Shown: in pieces, positions 35,711-43,964 of the stretch
Layout of the letters: each line of letters starts with the position of its first letter
Position numbering within the stretch: position 1 is the first letter of the stretch
Assembly (NCBI RefSeq): GCF_026239555.1
Contig: NZ_JAPIVP010000016.1
Span: 1-64,000, forward strand
Length of the DNA stretch: 64,000 nucleotides
Direction: 5' to 3'
Origin: Pedobacter sp. PF22-3
GTDB lineage: Bacteria; Bacteroidota; Bacteroidia; Sphingobacteriales; Sphingobacteriaceae
Position numbers and translations under genes: made by a program
The notes under the pieces: model-generated
Databases searched by the model: none
The model's input: the letters and a program-made list of their open reading frames with translations, nothing else
Told to the model about the DNA's origin: nothing

Positions 35711-36259
35711 TTATTTATTATTGTCCGATATTAAAATCACTTTATCTTCACTTCCTTCACTCGCCCAGGTTACTTTTACCTGTTGTGAGTTTAGGCTATC
35801 TACCTGATGGCCAATATAATCTGGCTCGATAGGTAAGTGCCTGCTAAACCTTCGGTCTATTAAAACCAAAAGTTCTACTTTCTCTGGCCGGCCATATGCA
35901 AGCAGGGCATCAAGTGCTGCCCTAATGGTTCTGCCGGTCCAAAGTACATCATCAATTAAGATTACTTTTTTGCCTTCGATAATAAAATCCATCGAGTTGC
36001 TGCTCGCGGTAACCAATCCGTCTTTACGGCGGAAATCATCTCTAAAGAAAGTAATGTCCAGGTTTCCCTTTAAAATTTTCTTGTTTTTTAAGATCTGTTG
36101 AAGATCCTGGTGGATGCGGTCAGCTAAAAAAATACCCCTGGGCTGAATGCCAATTAAAACGGTATTTGCGAAATCGTCGTGGTTTTCAATTAATTGATGG
36201 CAGAGCCTCTTAATTGTAATCTTAATTTTTTGTCCGTCAAGAAGTGTTTTCTTTTGCAT
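35711..36259 (-). CDS. pyrR: PyrR: uracil phosphoribosyltransferase / pyrimidine operon regulator
   Basis: Type I phosphoribosyltransferase-fold protein that in many bacteria binds pyr mRNA in response to UMP and also converts uracil and PRPP to UMP. The PRPP loop VILIDDVLWTGRTIRAAL is plain, as are the N-terminal RPRGIFLA-like segment (GIQPRGIFLADR) and the C-terminal LIDRRFSRHLPIEPDYIG. I use the ATG at 36259 (182 aa). A longer frame starts at a TTG at 36277 that is the end of the promoter box TATATTTG. The predicted leader is only about 10 nt, too short for a PyrR-controlled attenuator. Confidence 0.92.
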   Translation of the reverse strand: MQKKTLLDGQKIKITIKRLCHQLIENHDDFANTVLIGIQPRGIFLADRIHQDLQQILKNKKILKGNLDITFFRDDFRRKDGLVTASSNSMDFIIEGKKVILIDDVLWTGRTIRAALDALLAYGRPEKVELLVLIDRRFSRHLPIEPDYIGHQVDSLNSQQVKVTWASEGSEDKVILISDNNK

Positions 36260-36274
36260 TGAAGAAGGATTGGG

Positions 36275-36282
36275 CAAATATA
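36275..36282 (-). promoter_or_regulatory. -7 promoter box of pyrR-pyrB
   Basis: TATATTTG on the minus strand, exact TAnnTTTG, 15 nt upstream of the chosen ATG. No good -33 TTTG; the nearest resemblance is a CTTTC around 36303. Confidence 0.5.
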
Positions 36283-36413
36283 TAAAAATGTTTTAAGGTA
36301 AGAAAGTTGAAGATCGATTTGTTTCAGAAGCTATAGCTAAATTGTTGTTTATCAAAATGTAAAAACGAAAAAATAATTTTATTTATAGTTGAAATAAAAA
36401 TTGAAAAAATCTA

Positions 36414-36449
36414 GGTTAAAGATAATACTACTTGATGATACCTTTAACC
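36414..36449. promoter_or_regulatory. Inverted repeat between pyrR and the DCC gene
   Basis: GGTTAAAG (36414-36421) and CTTTAACC (36442-36449) form 8-bp arms 20 nt apart in the divergent intergenic region. It could be an operator or a hairpin; there is no direct evidence for either. Confidence 0.3.
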
Positions 36450-36515
36450 CTGAATATTATATGTTTGAGAAAGAAATGACTGTTTTTGCAATTAAAAAAG
36501 TTATTTTTATAGTTT

Positions 36516-36917
36516 ATGATCCAGCAACCAGTAATCTTTTTTGATGGCGTTTGTAACCTCTGCAATTCATCCGTGCAGTTTGTTATTGAACACGATCAAA
36601 AGGATCAGTTTAAATTTACTGCGCTACAGGGTGATTATGCCAAAGAAACGCTGCCAAAATTTAATGCGGATCCGGAAAGATTGAATACCATTTTATTGCT
36701 GGAGAATGGAAAACTCTATACCAAATCTTCAGCGGCACTACGTGTGGCTAGAAAACTGAATGGATTAATTCCACTTCTTTATATATTTATCATTGTTCCC
36801 AAATTTATGCGTGATTGGGTTTATGATTGGATTGCCAAAAACCGTTATAAATGGTGGGGAAAGCAGGAGAGTTGTTGGGTGCCTACGGCAGAATTAAAAA
36901 GTAAGTTTATTGCTTAG
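36516..36917 (+). CDS. DCC-family thiol-disulfide oxidoreductase-like protein
   Basis: A 133-residue member of the DCC (DUF393) family. The N-terminal FFDGVCNLCNSSVQF carries the defining D-G-x-C-x-x-C motif of a thioredoxin-like fold. The middle has TKSSAALRVARKLNG, and the family's WYDWIAKNRYKWWGK-like C-terminal motif appears as VYDWIAKNRYKWWG with ESCWVP after it. No signal peptide; one hydrophobic helix near residues 85-100 (IPLLYIFIIVPKFM). The exact role is unknown in most bacteria. Divergent from pyrR. No strong terminator follows; a dispersed repeat does. Confidence 0.88.
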   Translation: MIQQPVIFFDGVCNLCNSSVQFVIEHDQKDQFKFTALQGDYAKETLPKFNADPERLNTILLLENGKLYTKSSAALRVARKLNGLIPLLYIFIIVPKFMRDWVYDWIAKNRYKWWGKQESCWVPTAELKSKFIA

Positions 36918-36951
36918 CAGCTGTTTAAAAATTACCTGCAATTATTTCATA

Positions 36952-37021
36952 TGTCAGTCTGAGCGTAGTCGAAGACTATTTCAACGTATTAATAAAAGCA
37001 ATCTACGTTCAGCGTGACAGC
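36952..37021. repeat. Dispersed repeat with TGTCA ends
   Basis: TGTCAGTCTGAGCGTAG at the left is imperfectly inverted as CTACGTTCAGCGTGACA at the right. The GAGCGTAGTCGAAG core resembles the Bacteroidota repeats ending in TCGAGATGACG. Confidence 0.6.
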
Positions 37022-37071
37022 AAAAGGTGATGTAATATTTACTATAAAATTTAAACAGGCTCTTAATTTTT

Positions 37072-37269
37072 TTAACCATTTTTCTTTCTACCTGGCGACC
37101 AAAGCCAAAGTGTTAAAATGATTAACGGTATGGTGATGCTTAAAGCAATTACAATCATGATGGCTTTTTGCTTAACCATGTCTGCTTCATTAGAAGTAAA
37201 TACATATACCGTTTCTTTAATGGCAAATAAGGTAATGATGGTAGAAAGGACGGCAAATAATTTACGCAT
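37072..37269 (-). CDS. Small two-helix membrane protein, 65 aa
   Basis: Unrecognised short protein with two clear hydrophobic helices (about residues 4-25 and 36-57) joined by a charged loop (SNEADMVKQK), and a basic C-terminal tail (PGRKKNG). The loop and tail charges suggest both ends in the cytoplasm. It has a normal ATG and stands alone between two repeats. Small but protein-like; it could be a subunit of something encoded elsewhere. Confidence 0.6.
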   Translation of the reverse strand: MRKLFAVLSTIITLFAIKETVYVFTSNEADMVKQKAIMIVIALSITIPLIILTLWLWSPGRKKNG

Positions 37270-37314
37270 GGTTTAATTTTAATGCAAAGATTGCATAAAT
37301 TTTTAAAAACAAGA

Positions 37315-37344
37315 AAGATGCTGAACTAAATTCAGCATGACGTA
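37315..37344. repeat. TTCAGCATGACG dispersed repeat
   Basis: AAGATGCTGAACTAAATTCAGCATGACG is a palindrome (ATGCTGAA / TTCAGCAT) ending in ATGACG, related to the hairpins at 46019-46050, 61551-61590 and 63338-63424. Confidence 0.6.
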
Positions 37345-37359
37345 ATAGTAAGCAAATAA

Positions 37360-37386
37360 AGCCAGCTGGATTTCTCCGAACTGGCT
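37360..37386 (-). terminator. Possible terminator of the DUF779 gene
   Basis: AGCCAG and CTGGCT arms with an inner GGA/TCC pairing and a GAAA loop on the minus strand, followed by TTTATTTG. The T-run is interrupted. Confidence 0.5.
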
Positions 37387-37411
37387 TCTGTTTAAACCAA
37401 ATAAACCAAAA

Positions 37412-37786
37412 TTACTCTGCCGTTTTAACTGGAGTTAAATCTTTTAATTCTTCTTCAGAGAATAAGCGGTAATGGATCTTGAATGTTTTTTGAAGCGGGG
37501 TTTCTAACGAAAAACCACCTACACCAAATCCATCCAGTACATCTAAAGTAAAGTGTGAGAATTTCCAATACTCGAACAGGTCTCTGTCTACCCAAAACTC
37601 GCAACCCTCTATTTCACCTAAACAAACATCGCGCATCCGCAGGTAATAACCTCCTTTTTCGAAACATTGTGGCTGTGTACCTTCGCAGCATCCACCGGCC
37701 TGGTAAAACATAAGTTCTCCGTGTTTTTCTTTAAGTACCGCAATCAGCTCTTTTGCTTTTTCTGTACTGTCTATTCGCTCGATCAT
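37412..37786 (-). CDS. DUF779 protein associated with aldehyde dehydrogenase
   Basis: A 124-residue protein of the DUF779 family, which is commonly encoded next to acetaldehyde-type dehydrogenases. Conserved parts are LMFYQAGGCCEGTQPQCF, with two adjacent Cys and a third Cys, then DVCLGEIEGCEFWVD and the C-terminal FSLETPLQKTFKIHYRLF. The Cys set could bind metal or an aldehyde adduct; that is not established. It lies downstream of the aldehyde dehydrogenase on the same strand, 246 nt away with a repeat between them. Confidence 0.88.
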   Translation of the reverse strand: MIERIDSTEKAKELIAVLKEKHGELMFYQAGGCCEGTQPQCFEKGGYYLRMRDVCLGEIEGCEFWVDRDLFEYWKFSHFTLDVLDGFGVGGFSLETPLQKTFKIHYRLFSEEELKDLTPVKTAE

Positions 37787-37860
37787 AATCGTTTTTTTAG
37801 GTTGGAAACGGGTTTTTAGAAAGATGTTGTATTATAAAAGTAATGCCAGATTCCAAGAGC

Positions 37861-37933
37861 GGTCGTCTTCCCGCGGAGGCGGGAATCTTAAAGCGTATTG
37901 CATTAGGATTCCCAATCAAGTTGGGAATGACGA
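37861..37933. repeat. TTGGGAATGACG dispersed repeat
   Basis: GGTCGTCTTCCCGCGGAGGC, AATCTTAAAGCGTATTGCAT, and CAAGTTGGGAATGACGA. The same CGTC..GCATTAGGATTCCC..GGGAATGACG layout is seen at 61373-61480 and, shortened, at 63231-63274. Confidence 0.7.
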
Positions 37934-38032
37934 TATCCATCAAAGTGTCATCACAAATACAATGTTTTAGCTAAAGACTGAATTTTCATGATGACAATTT
38001 GTATTTATAACACAGCTCCTCATTCAGACCAA

Positions 38033-39538
38033 CTAAAAGAAACCTAATTTATTTTTATCGTAAGAAATAAGCATATTTTTGGTCTGGCGGTAGTGGCCTA
38101 ACATCATTTTATGGTTTTCTCTGCCCACGCCCGATTGCTTGTAGCCACCAAAAGGAGCACCTGCAGGGTAAGCATGGTATTGGTTTACCCAAACACGACC
38201 TGCCTGAATGGCTCTCGGTACCTGATAAAGCTCATGCGCATCGCGCGTCCAAACACCGGCACCTAAGCCATACAAAGTGTCGTTTGCAATTTCAATGGCT
38301 TCTTCTACTGTTTTAAAGGTAGTAACGGCCAATACCGGACCGAAAATTTCCTCCTGGAAAATCCTCATTTTGTTATGGCCCTTAAAGATGGTTGGTTTGA
38401 TGTAATAACCGCCACCCAATTCGCCAGGGAGCTCATTTACCTCACCACCGGTTAATACTTCGGCACCTTCTTCTTTACCTAATTTAATGTATTGCGAAAT
38501 TTTTTCATATTGGATTTTCGAAGCTTGCGCACCCATCATTACTGTTCTATCCAAAGGACTACCGATTTTTATCGCTTCTGTTCTCTCGATTACTTTGGCA
38601 ATAAATTTTTCGTAAATATCTTCCTGAATCAATAAACGTGATGGGCAGGTACAAATTTCGCCCTGGTTTAAAGCAAACATTACCGCACCTTCTACCGCTT
38701 TATCTAAAAAAGCATCATCTTCTGCCATTACCGAACTGAAGAAAATGTTGGGTGATTTTCCACCAAGTTCTAGTGTAACCGGGATGATATTTTCAGTTGC
38801 ATATTGCATCACCAATCTGCCCGTAGGGGTAGAGCCTGTAAATGCCGCTTTCGAAATTTTGGGATTGGTCACTAAGGCACGTCCAAGTTCAGCGCCAAAA
38901 CCGTTTACCACATTTATTACTCCCGGGGGCAATAAATCGCCGATTAATTCCATTAAAATCATAATCGAAACTGGTGTGCTTTCTGCCGGTTTTAACACCA
39001 CACAGTTTCCCGCTGCAAGGGCAGGGGCAAGTTTCCAGATGCCCATTAACAATGGAAAATTCCATGGAATAATTTGCGCCACCACACCAATCGGCTCATG
39101 TACGATTAACGAAACAGTATGTTGATCGAGTTCTGAAAGTGAACCTTCTTCGGCACGGATTACTCCTGCGAAATACCGGAAATGATCTACGCCTAAGGGT
39201 AAATCAGCGGCTAAGGTTTCTCTAACCGCCTTACCATTATCGATGGTTTCAACCGCAGCCAGGTATTCGAGGTTATCTTCCATCCGCTGTGCAATCTTGT
39301 TCAAAATGATACTTCTTTCTGTAGAAGATGTTTTGCTCCAGGTTTTAAATGCCCCATGTGCGGCATCAACGGCTAATTCTAAATCTTCCTTTGTGGAGTG
39401 TGCTGCTTTAGTAAAAACTTTACCATCAATCGGCGATATGTTATCGAAGTAAGCACCTTTTACGGGGGCTACAAATTTCCCTCCAATGTAATTATCGTAA
39501 TGACTTTTGAATGATGGTTTTTCAATTAAATTTTCCAT
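38033..39538 (-). CDS. NAD(P)-dependent aldehyde dehydrogenase (acetaldehyde dehydrogenase-like)
   Basis: A 501-residue aldehyde dehydrogenase oxidising an aldehyde to its acid. Seen: the PWNFPLLMGIWKLAPALAAGN nucleotide-binding start, the GSTPTGRL loop, the catalytic Glu in LELGGKSPNIFF, and the catalytic Cys in NQGEICTCPSRLL. The EICTCPSR sequence is characteristic of the AldB/AcoD/ExaC acetaldehyde-dehydrogenase group. The DUF779 gene downstream and an AraC-type regulator divergently upstream fit the same group, suggesting control by an alcohol- or aldehyde-derived signal. No signal peptide. Confidence 0.93.
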   Translation of the reverse strand: MENLIEKPSFKSHYDNYIGGKFVAPVKGAYFDNISPIDGKVFTKAAHSTKEDLELAVDAAHGAFKTWSKTSSTERSIILNKIAQRMEDNLEYLAAVETIDNGKAVRETLAADLPLGVDHFRYFAGVIRAEEGSLSELDQHTVSLIVHEPIGVVAQIIPWNFPLLMGIWKLAPALAAGNCVVLKPAESTPVSIMILMELIGDLLPPGVINVVNGFGAELGRALVTNPKISKAAFTGSTPTGRLVMQYATENIIPVTLELGGKSPNIFFSSVMAEDDAFLDKAVEGAVMFALNQGEICTCPSRLLIQEDIYEKFIAKVIERTEAIKIGSPLDRTVMMGAQASKIQYEKISQYIKLGKEEGAEVLTGGEVNELPGELGGGYYIKPTIFKGHNKMRIFQEEIFGPVLAVTTFKTVEEAIEIANDTLYGLGAGVWTRDAHELYQVPRAIQAGRVWVNQYHAYPAGAPFGGYKQSGVGRENHKMMLGHYRQTKNMLISYDKNKLGFF

Positions 39539-39871
39539 AATTATTATTGATTATTAAATTTTAAAAATCATTTTGAGCAGGGTTGGTATAGGATTTTTAA
39601 TGGGATGGCTCATCATGATTTTTGCGATTTTAAGATTTGGTTAATACAAACCTAATGGCAAAGCCTATGGAGCAGATAGTACAATCGAATCAATTGATAG
39701 CATTATTATTTCAGGCTATGTAACCAAATTGAAACCATAATGATCTTAACAGGCAGCAATTGGAGATTAGGTCATGTCATGCAGGTTGCTGGCATTTATC
39801 CATACGATATAACTAGCTGAAATAATTATATTTGAGTTTATTAAATATGTCTGACCAAATCTTTTCGGTTT
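39539..39871. promoter_or_regulatory. Divergent control region, aldehyde dehydrogenase / AraC regulator
   Basis: A 333-nt region without genes. The plus strand has TATATTTG at 39827-39834 for the regulator (leader about 30 nt). The minus strand has TAGGTTTG at 39654-39647 as a weaker candidate for the dehydrogenase. GCAGCAA (39753-39759) and TTGCTGGC (39786-39793) form an imperfect inverted repeat between them and could be an AraC-type site. Confidence 0.45.
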
Positions 39872-40798
39872 ATGCAACATACATTAGATCAGGTAAATCT
39901 TAGTGCATCGGAAACCTTGCAAACTTTGGTAGAGAACAGAACATCTTATACCTTAGAGCGTTGCGAATTAAATGTTTTCGAAACCTATACCGAATCGTAT
40001 AAAGTTCCGCTTACTTTTAACGATTTTGTGATTACGAGCATGCTGAGGGGCAAAAAGGTAATGCATTTATTTGATAAGAAAGGTTTTGATTATTTTCCTG
40101 GTCAAACCGTTATTGTTCCGCCTGCCGTTACCATGGAAATTGATTTTCCTGAAGCTTCGAATCTTAATCCCACCCAATGTATCGCCTTAGCTATAGATCA
40201 GGAGCAGATCCAAAAAACAATTTCTTATTTGAACGAATTTTTCCCGAAAGAAGGCAGCAATGAGAAATGGCTGCTAAACTACGATGAATATCATTTTTAT
40301 AACAATGAGGAGATTGCCTATCTCATTAACAAAGTAATCCGCATCTGCTCGGAGCGGACAAAAGAAAAAGACGTATTGGCCGATTTAACTTTAAAAGAAC
40401 TGCTGGTGCGTATTATGCAAACGCAGAATCTTAAAACCATCAGCGATGAAGGTTATAACCTCAATCAAAACCCATTGGCTTTTGTACTGAACTACATTAA
40501 ATCTAACCTTAACGAGAAGATCAGCATCAATAGTCTGAGCGATAAGGCCTGTATGAGCAAGGCAACATTTTACAGGTTGTTTAAGCGCGAATTGGGTATT
40601 AGTCCTAACGATTTTATCCTGGCAGAAAAAATTAACAAAGCCAAGACCTTACTTACCCAGCCTGGGGCAAAAGTGGCTTCGATAAGTTATGAACTTGGTT
40701 TTAATGATGCCAATTATTTTATCAGGGCATTTAAAAAGATCGTAGGCATTACACCGGGTACTTATCAGATGCAGGTGGCAAAGCAGATTATCCACTAA
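39872..40798 (+). CDS. AraC-family transcriptional regulator
   Basis: A 308-residue regulator. The N-terminal 190 residues form a ligand-sensing domain with a cupin-like FPGQTVIVPPAVTMEIDFP segment. The C-terminal 100 residues carry the two helix-turn-helix units of the AraC family (INSLSDKACMSKATFYRLFK and VASISYELGFNDANYFIRAF). It is divergent from the aldehyde dehydrogenase, its most likely target, and may respond to an aldehyde or alcohol; this is inferred from position. Its last 4 nt overlap the end of the convergent GH20 gene, with no terminator between them. Confidence 0.92.
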   Translation: MQHTLDQVNLSASETLQTLVENRTSYTLERCELNVFETYTESYKVPLTFNDFVITSMLRGKKVMHLFDKKGFDYFPGQTVIVPPAVTMEIDFPEASNLNPTQCIALAIDQEQIQKTISYLNEFFPKEGSNEKWLLNYDEYHFYNNEEIAYLINKVIRICSERTKEKDVLADLTLKELLVRIMQTQNLKTISDEGYNLNQNPLAFVLNYIKSNLNEKISINSLSDKACMSKATFYRLFKRELGISPNDFILAEKINKAKTLLTQPGAKVASISYELGFNDANYFIRAFKKIVGITPGTYQMQVAKQIIH

Positions 40799-42459
40799 TT
40801 TTCTAAATATTTTTTCGAATAGGTAATTCCCATCAAATCGTAACGCTTGAACTGTGCTTTCAGACGTTTCTGAAAATCAGGATAATTCCGTTTTTCTTTC
40901 GGGCTCCATAATACTTCACTCAAAGCATCCAGGCGTGGAAATAGCTGGTATTGTACCTTAGCCGGATTGGTAATATATTCGCTCCATAAACAGCCTTGTG
41001 CACCCCAAATATATTTTGCCTGTTCGGCATTCAATTCTAACGGTATAGGTTCATAATTGTAAACATCTGTTAGGAGTGATGGTGTGCTTGCCGTTAAACT
41101 ATCTTCTTTTAAAAACTGCCCGTGGTTAAAGTATAACTTATTTTCCGGGGTCATAATGGCTTTGTGGTTTTGCTTTGCAGCCGCTATACCACCTTTTTCT
41201 CCCTGCCAGCTCATTACCACAGCATTTGGTGCCAGGCCTCCCTGTAAAATCTCGTTCCAACCGATAATGGTTTTGCCTTTGCTGTTTACAAATTTCTCCA
41301 TCCTGCGGATAAAATAACTTTGTAGTTCGCTTTCATTTTTCAATCCGTTGGCTTTCATGATCTCTTGTGAAACATCCGATTTTTTCCACCATATTTTCGA
41401 AGCTTCATCACCACCAATATGAATGTATGGCGATGGAAATAGGTCCATTACTTCTGTTAAAATATTTTCTAAAAACTTAAATGTGGTATCAGAAGCTTGT
41501 AGTACGTTGTTGTATTTGTTCATCATGCCCCAGGTTTGGGCAACTTCATACTTTTTATTGGGTTCGGTACCCAGCTCTGGATAAGCAGCCAATAGGGCCA
41601 TACTATGAGCAGGCATTTCAATTTCAGGAATAATGGTAATGTAACGCTTGGTTGCATAATCAATTACCTCTTTAATCTGCTCCTGGGTATAATATCCGCC
41701 ATGTTTAATGCCATCTGTTTGGAGTACACCATCTTTTGGCGTAATCTTTACTTCTGTTGGCAATACCTGATATTTAATGTTTTCATTTCCTTTTCCAGGC
41801 CATAAACCAATAATGCTGCCGTTGCGCCATGCGCCGACTTCAGTAAGCTTAGGGTATTTTTTGATTTCGATCCTCCATCCATGGTCATCAGTTAAATGCC
41901 AATGGAAATAATTCATTTTGTGCAGTGCTAAATAATCGATGTACTGTTTTACAAAGGTTACATCAAAAAAATGGCGGCTTACATCGAGGTGCATGCCTCG
42001 GTAACCGAAACGGGGGTAATCGGTAATTTCGACCGCAGGAATTTGTAATAATTGAGATTTGGTCTCAGGTATTAACTGAATTAATGTTTGAATACCATAA
42101 AAAAGTCCGTTTTCTGAACATGCATAAACTATTGTTTGATTGTTGTTGCTTATAAGCTCGTATTCGTTTAAGTTTTTTAATAACCGGCTAATGATTTCTA
42201 ATTTGATTATGTTTTTTTTGCTATTTGAATAAGGATTAATTCGAAGTTTTATATTATAATATTGTTGAATATAATTTTGTAGAAATAAAGCTGAATTTGA
42301 TAAAGAATCATTTGAAATAATTTCTGTGTTTTGATCAATGATAAATTTTTCCGTGTTTTTTCCTGTTTTAATACTTACAGGTTGGGGGATAATACTAGTT
42401 TCCTGTGCCGAAAGTTTAACGCAAAGACAAACTATTGCTATTAAAAAAATACTTCTCAT
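40795..42459 (-). CDS. GH20 beta-N-acetylhexosaminidase, exported
   Basis: Removes terminal beta-linked GlcNAc or GalNAc from glycans. Signal peptide about residues 1-18 (KLSAQ); N-terminal GH20b-like domain (IIPQPVSIKTGKNTEKF); catalytic barrel with GYRGMHLDVSRHFF, HWHLTDDHGWR and the catalytic Asp-Glu pair in HIGGDEASKIWW near residues 348-349. Length 554 is typical. It begins 6 nt after the S41 peptidase stop, so they are co-transcribed. Together with the EndoH-like GH18 it could serve glycoprotein or chitin-derived sugar use, but it is 25 kb away from that locus. Confidence 0.94.
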   Translation of the reverse strand: MRSIFLIAIVCLCVKLSAQETSIIPQPVSIKTGKNTEKFIIDQNTEIISNDSLSNSALFLQNYIQQYYNIKLRINPYSNSKKNIIKLEIISRLLKNLNEYELISNNNQTIVYACSENGLFYGIQTLIQLIPETKSQLLQIPAVEITDYPRFGYRGMHLDVSRHFFDVTFVKQYIDYLALHKMNYFHWHLTDDHGWRIEIKKYPKLTEVGAWRNGSIIGLWPGKGNENIKYQVLPTEVKITPKDGVLQTDGIKHGGYYTQEQIKEVIDYATKRYITIIPEIEMPAHSMALLAAYPELGTEPNKKYEVAQTWGMMNKYNNVLQASDTTFKFLENILTEVMDLFPSPYIHIGGDEASKIWWKKSDVSQEIMKANGLKNESELQSYFIRRMEKFVNSKGKTIIGWNEILQGGLAPNAVVMSWQGEKGGIAAAKQNHKAIMTPENKLYFNHGQFLKEDSLTASTPSLLTDVYNYEPIPLELNAEQAKYIWGAQGCLWSEYITNPAKVQYQLFPRLDALSEVLWSPKEKRNYPDFQKRLKAQFKRYDLMGITYSKKYLEN

Positions 42460-42465
42460 TATTTC

Positions 42466-43464
42466 TTATTTGCTGGTATTTAAAACTTCAATTGCTTTAC
42501 TCATGTATAACCGATTTGTTTCTGCTTGTTTACCAGATGTTTCTATTTTAAAATCAGGACTAAGCCCTTCACCAATTTTAGTATATTCTTTTTGGTTTCT
42601 ATCTACTGTATTTCCAATGGTAAGTACTAAAAATGCACCATCGCTTAATTTATACTCTTGATTCCCTGAAGTTAATCCTTGAGTGTTTTCTCCAATAAAT
42701 TTCACGTTTTTTTGTCCGGCAAATGAGATGGCCGCAAACTCGCCTGAACTTCCTGTTTTCTTATTGATGAGGATCACCAGGGGGCTAGTTACTGTAGTAA
42801 TGCCTTTGTTTTTAAGGTTAAATTGATGAGCAAGGTTTTTCCCTTCGTAAAATTTCCCGTTTTTGTAAGCGAAATATGTGATTTCTCCTTTAGCATCTTT
42901 AGTTGCAATTACCTTTTGATCATTTAAAAGCGGGGAAATAGCGGCATACATGGGGTAAAACATTCCGCCAATATTATCCCTCAAATCTAGTATCCAGCCT
43001 TTAGGATTGTGTTTTTGCAGTTCGGTTAATCGCTTATAGAAGGTATCTACATATTCATTCCAGTCATCAAAATTATAACTTCCAATTTCTGGTAAAGTAA
43101 CGTAAGCATATTTGTTTTCTAAAAAGTCAGCCTTAATAACAGGAAATTCCTGTCCGGTTGCCCTATAACCGAGCAAATATTCTTTTACAATCTCCGGGGC
43201 ATAAAATCTTGAGTGCGCATCTTCTAGCCCTTTAAGGGCATCGGTAATAATAGGGTACGTATCTCTTATGGTTTTGCAGGTAGCAGCCGATTTTATAGAG
43301 GAATTATATAGTGAATCCCAGTTGACTTTGCCCTTGTTAACCGATTTTACTTTCATCATATCCAATGCAGATATTAAGTATTTTTTAACGCTATCCGCTT
43401 GACTATATGCGGTATTGGCAATGGAGATCAAACAAAAAATGATTATAATGCTTATTTTATACAT
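42466..43464 (-). CDS. S41-family (C-terminal processing type) serine peptidase, exported
   Basis: A 332-residue secreted peptidase-like protein. Signal peptide about residues 1-21; the tail-specific protease core has LDLRDNIGGMFYPMYAA, INKKTGSSGEFAAI with the likely catalytic Ser near residue 237, and GENTQGLTSGN. No PDZ domain is evident between the N-terminal helical part and the core, so it resembles the short S41 proteins of Bacteroidota rather than CtpA. The Lys of the usual Ser-Lys dyad is not obvious; the activity is therefore uncertain. First gene of a two-gene unit with GH20. Confidence 0.85.
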   Translation of the reverse strand: MYKISIIIIFCLISIANTAYSQADSVKKYLISALDMMKVKSVNKGKVNWDSLYNSSIKSAATCKTIRDTYPIITDALKGLEDAHSRFYAPEIVKEYLLGYRATGQEFPVIKADFLENKYAYVTLPEIGSYNFDDWNEYVDTFYKRLTELQKHNPKGWILDLRDNIGGMFYPMYAAISPLLNDQKVIATKDAKGEITYFAYKNGKFYEGKNLAHQFNLKNKGITTVTSPLVILINKKTGSSGEFAAISFAGQKNVKFIGENTQGLTSGNQEYKLSDGAFLVLTIGNTVDRNQKEYTKIGEGLSPDFKIETSGKQAETNRLYMSKAIEVLNTSK

Positions 43465-43481
43465 ATTAAGAGGGAATTAAT

Positions 43482-43512
43482 CAAAAGTAAGAAAAAAACG
43501 TACCCGATGAAA
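43482..43512 (-). promoter_or_regulatory. Promoter of the S41-GH20 unit
   Basis: On the minus strand TTTC (43512-43509), a 19-nt spacer, and TACTTTTG (43489-43482). The -7 box is an exact TAnnTTTG and the -33 has one mismatch. The leader would be about 12 nt. Confidence 0.55.
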
Positions 43513-43626
43513 GTTGGTAGTTTGACCAATGAGCACTAATCCCTTCCGGAAATATTACAACTAGTTTTGTTTAAAAAGATGGAAGAAGTTATCAGCCAAG
43601 GTTTATTTGCTCTGTTAAGTAAACTC

Positions 43627-43708
43627 CAGCCTGCAGGTGATAGGATTAATGCCGTTTTTTATTGCAGAAAGTATAGCGGGATTGCAGTTACCGATAAGCT
43701 TACTTTCG
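43627..43708 (+). repeat. REP-like dispersed element, copy 2
   Basis: CCTGCAGGTGATAGGATTAA, GCAGAAAGTATAGCGGGATT and GCAGTTACCGATAAGC follow the same block order as the elements at 200-300 and 46098-46187. It lies inside a 500-nt gap (43465-43964) that otherwise holds a GAGATTGCTT..GCAATGACG repeat at 43806-43857, an ATTCCGTGTTTCCGTGGC motif near 43880 and the rpsA terminator. Confidence 0.4.
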
Positions 43709-43805
43709 TTTTCTAATTATGACCGACCATATAAGACATTTAAGAAAATATAAGCTCGTTCATTTCAATCTTAAATGATCTTATATTTCTTATATGGTTA
43801 AGAAT

Positions 43806-43857
43806 TGAGATTGCTTCCCTGAAAATTCGGAGTAGACTGTACCTTCCCGCAATGACG
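43806..43857. repeat. Short GCAATGACG dispersed repeat
   Basis: GAGATTGCTTCCCTGAAAAT through CTTCCCGCAATGACG. It is a shorter relative of the unit at 29319-29413. Confidence 0.55.
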
Positions 43858-43907
43858 ATTCATGGAGGAGGTCCGTGCATTCCGTGTTTCCGTGGCAAAA
43901 AATAACC

Positions 43908-43943
43908 GCAAAAAAAATCCCGATAACTTTCGCTATCGGGATT
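43908..43943 (-). terminator. Terminator of rpsA
   Basis: ATCCCGATA and TATCGGGAT arms with a nine-base loop, followed on the minus strand by a run of eight T. Located about 22 nt beyond the rpsA stop codon. Confidence 0.9.
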
Positions 43944-43964
43944 AATATATTCAGTTAAAAAGAA

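Noticed and set aside
43579..43716. 45-codon plus-strand ORF in the gap right of the S41 gene
   Set aside because: Most of it lies within REP-like copy 2 and it shows no protein-like pattern; the match to the repeat explains it better.
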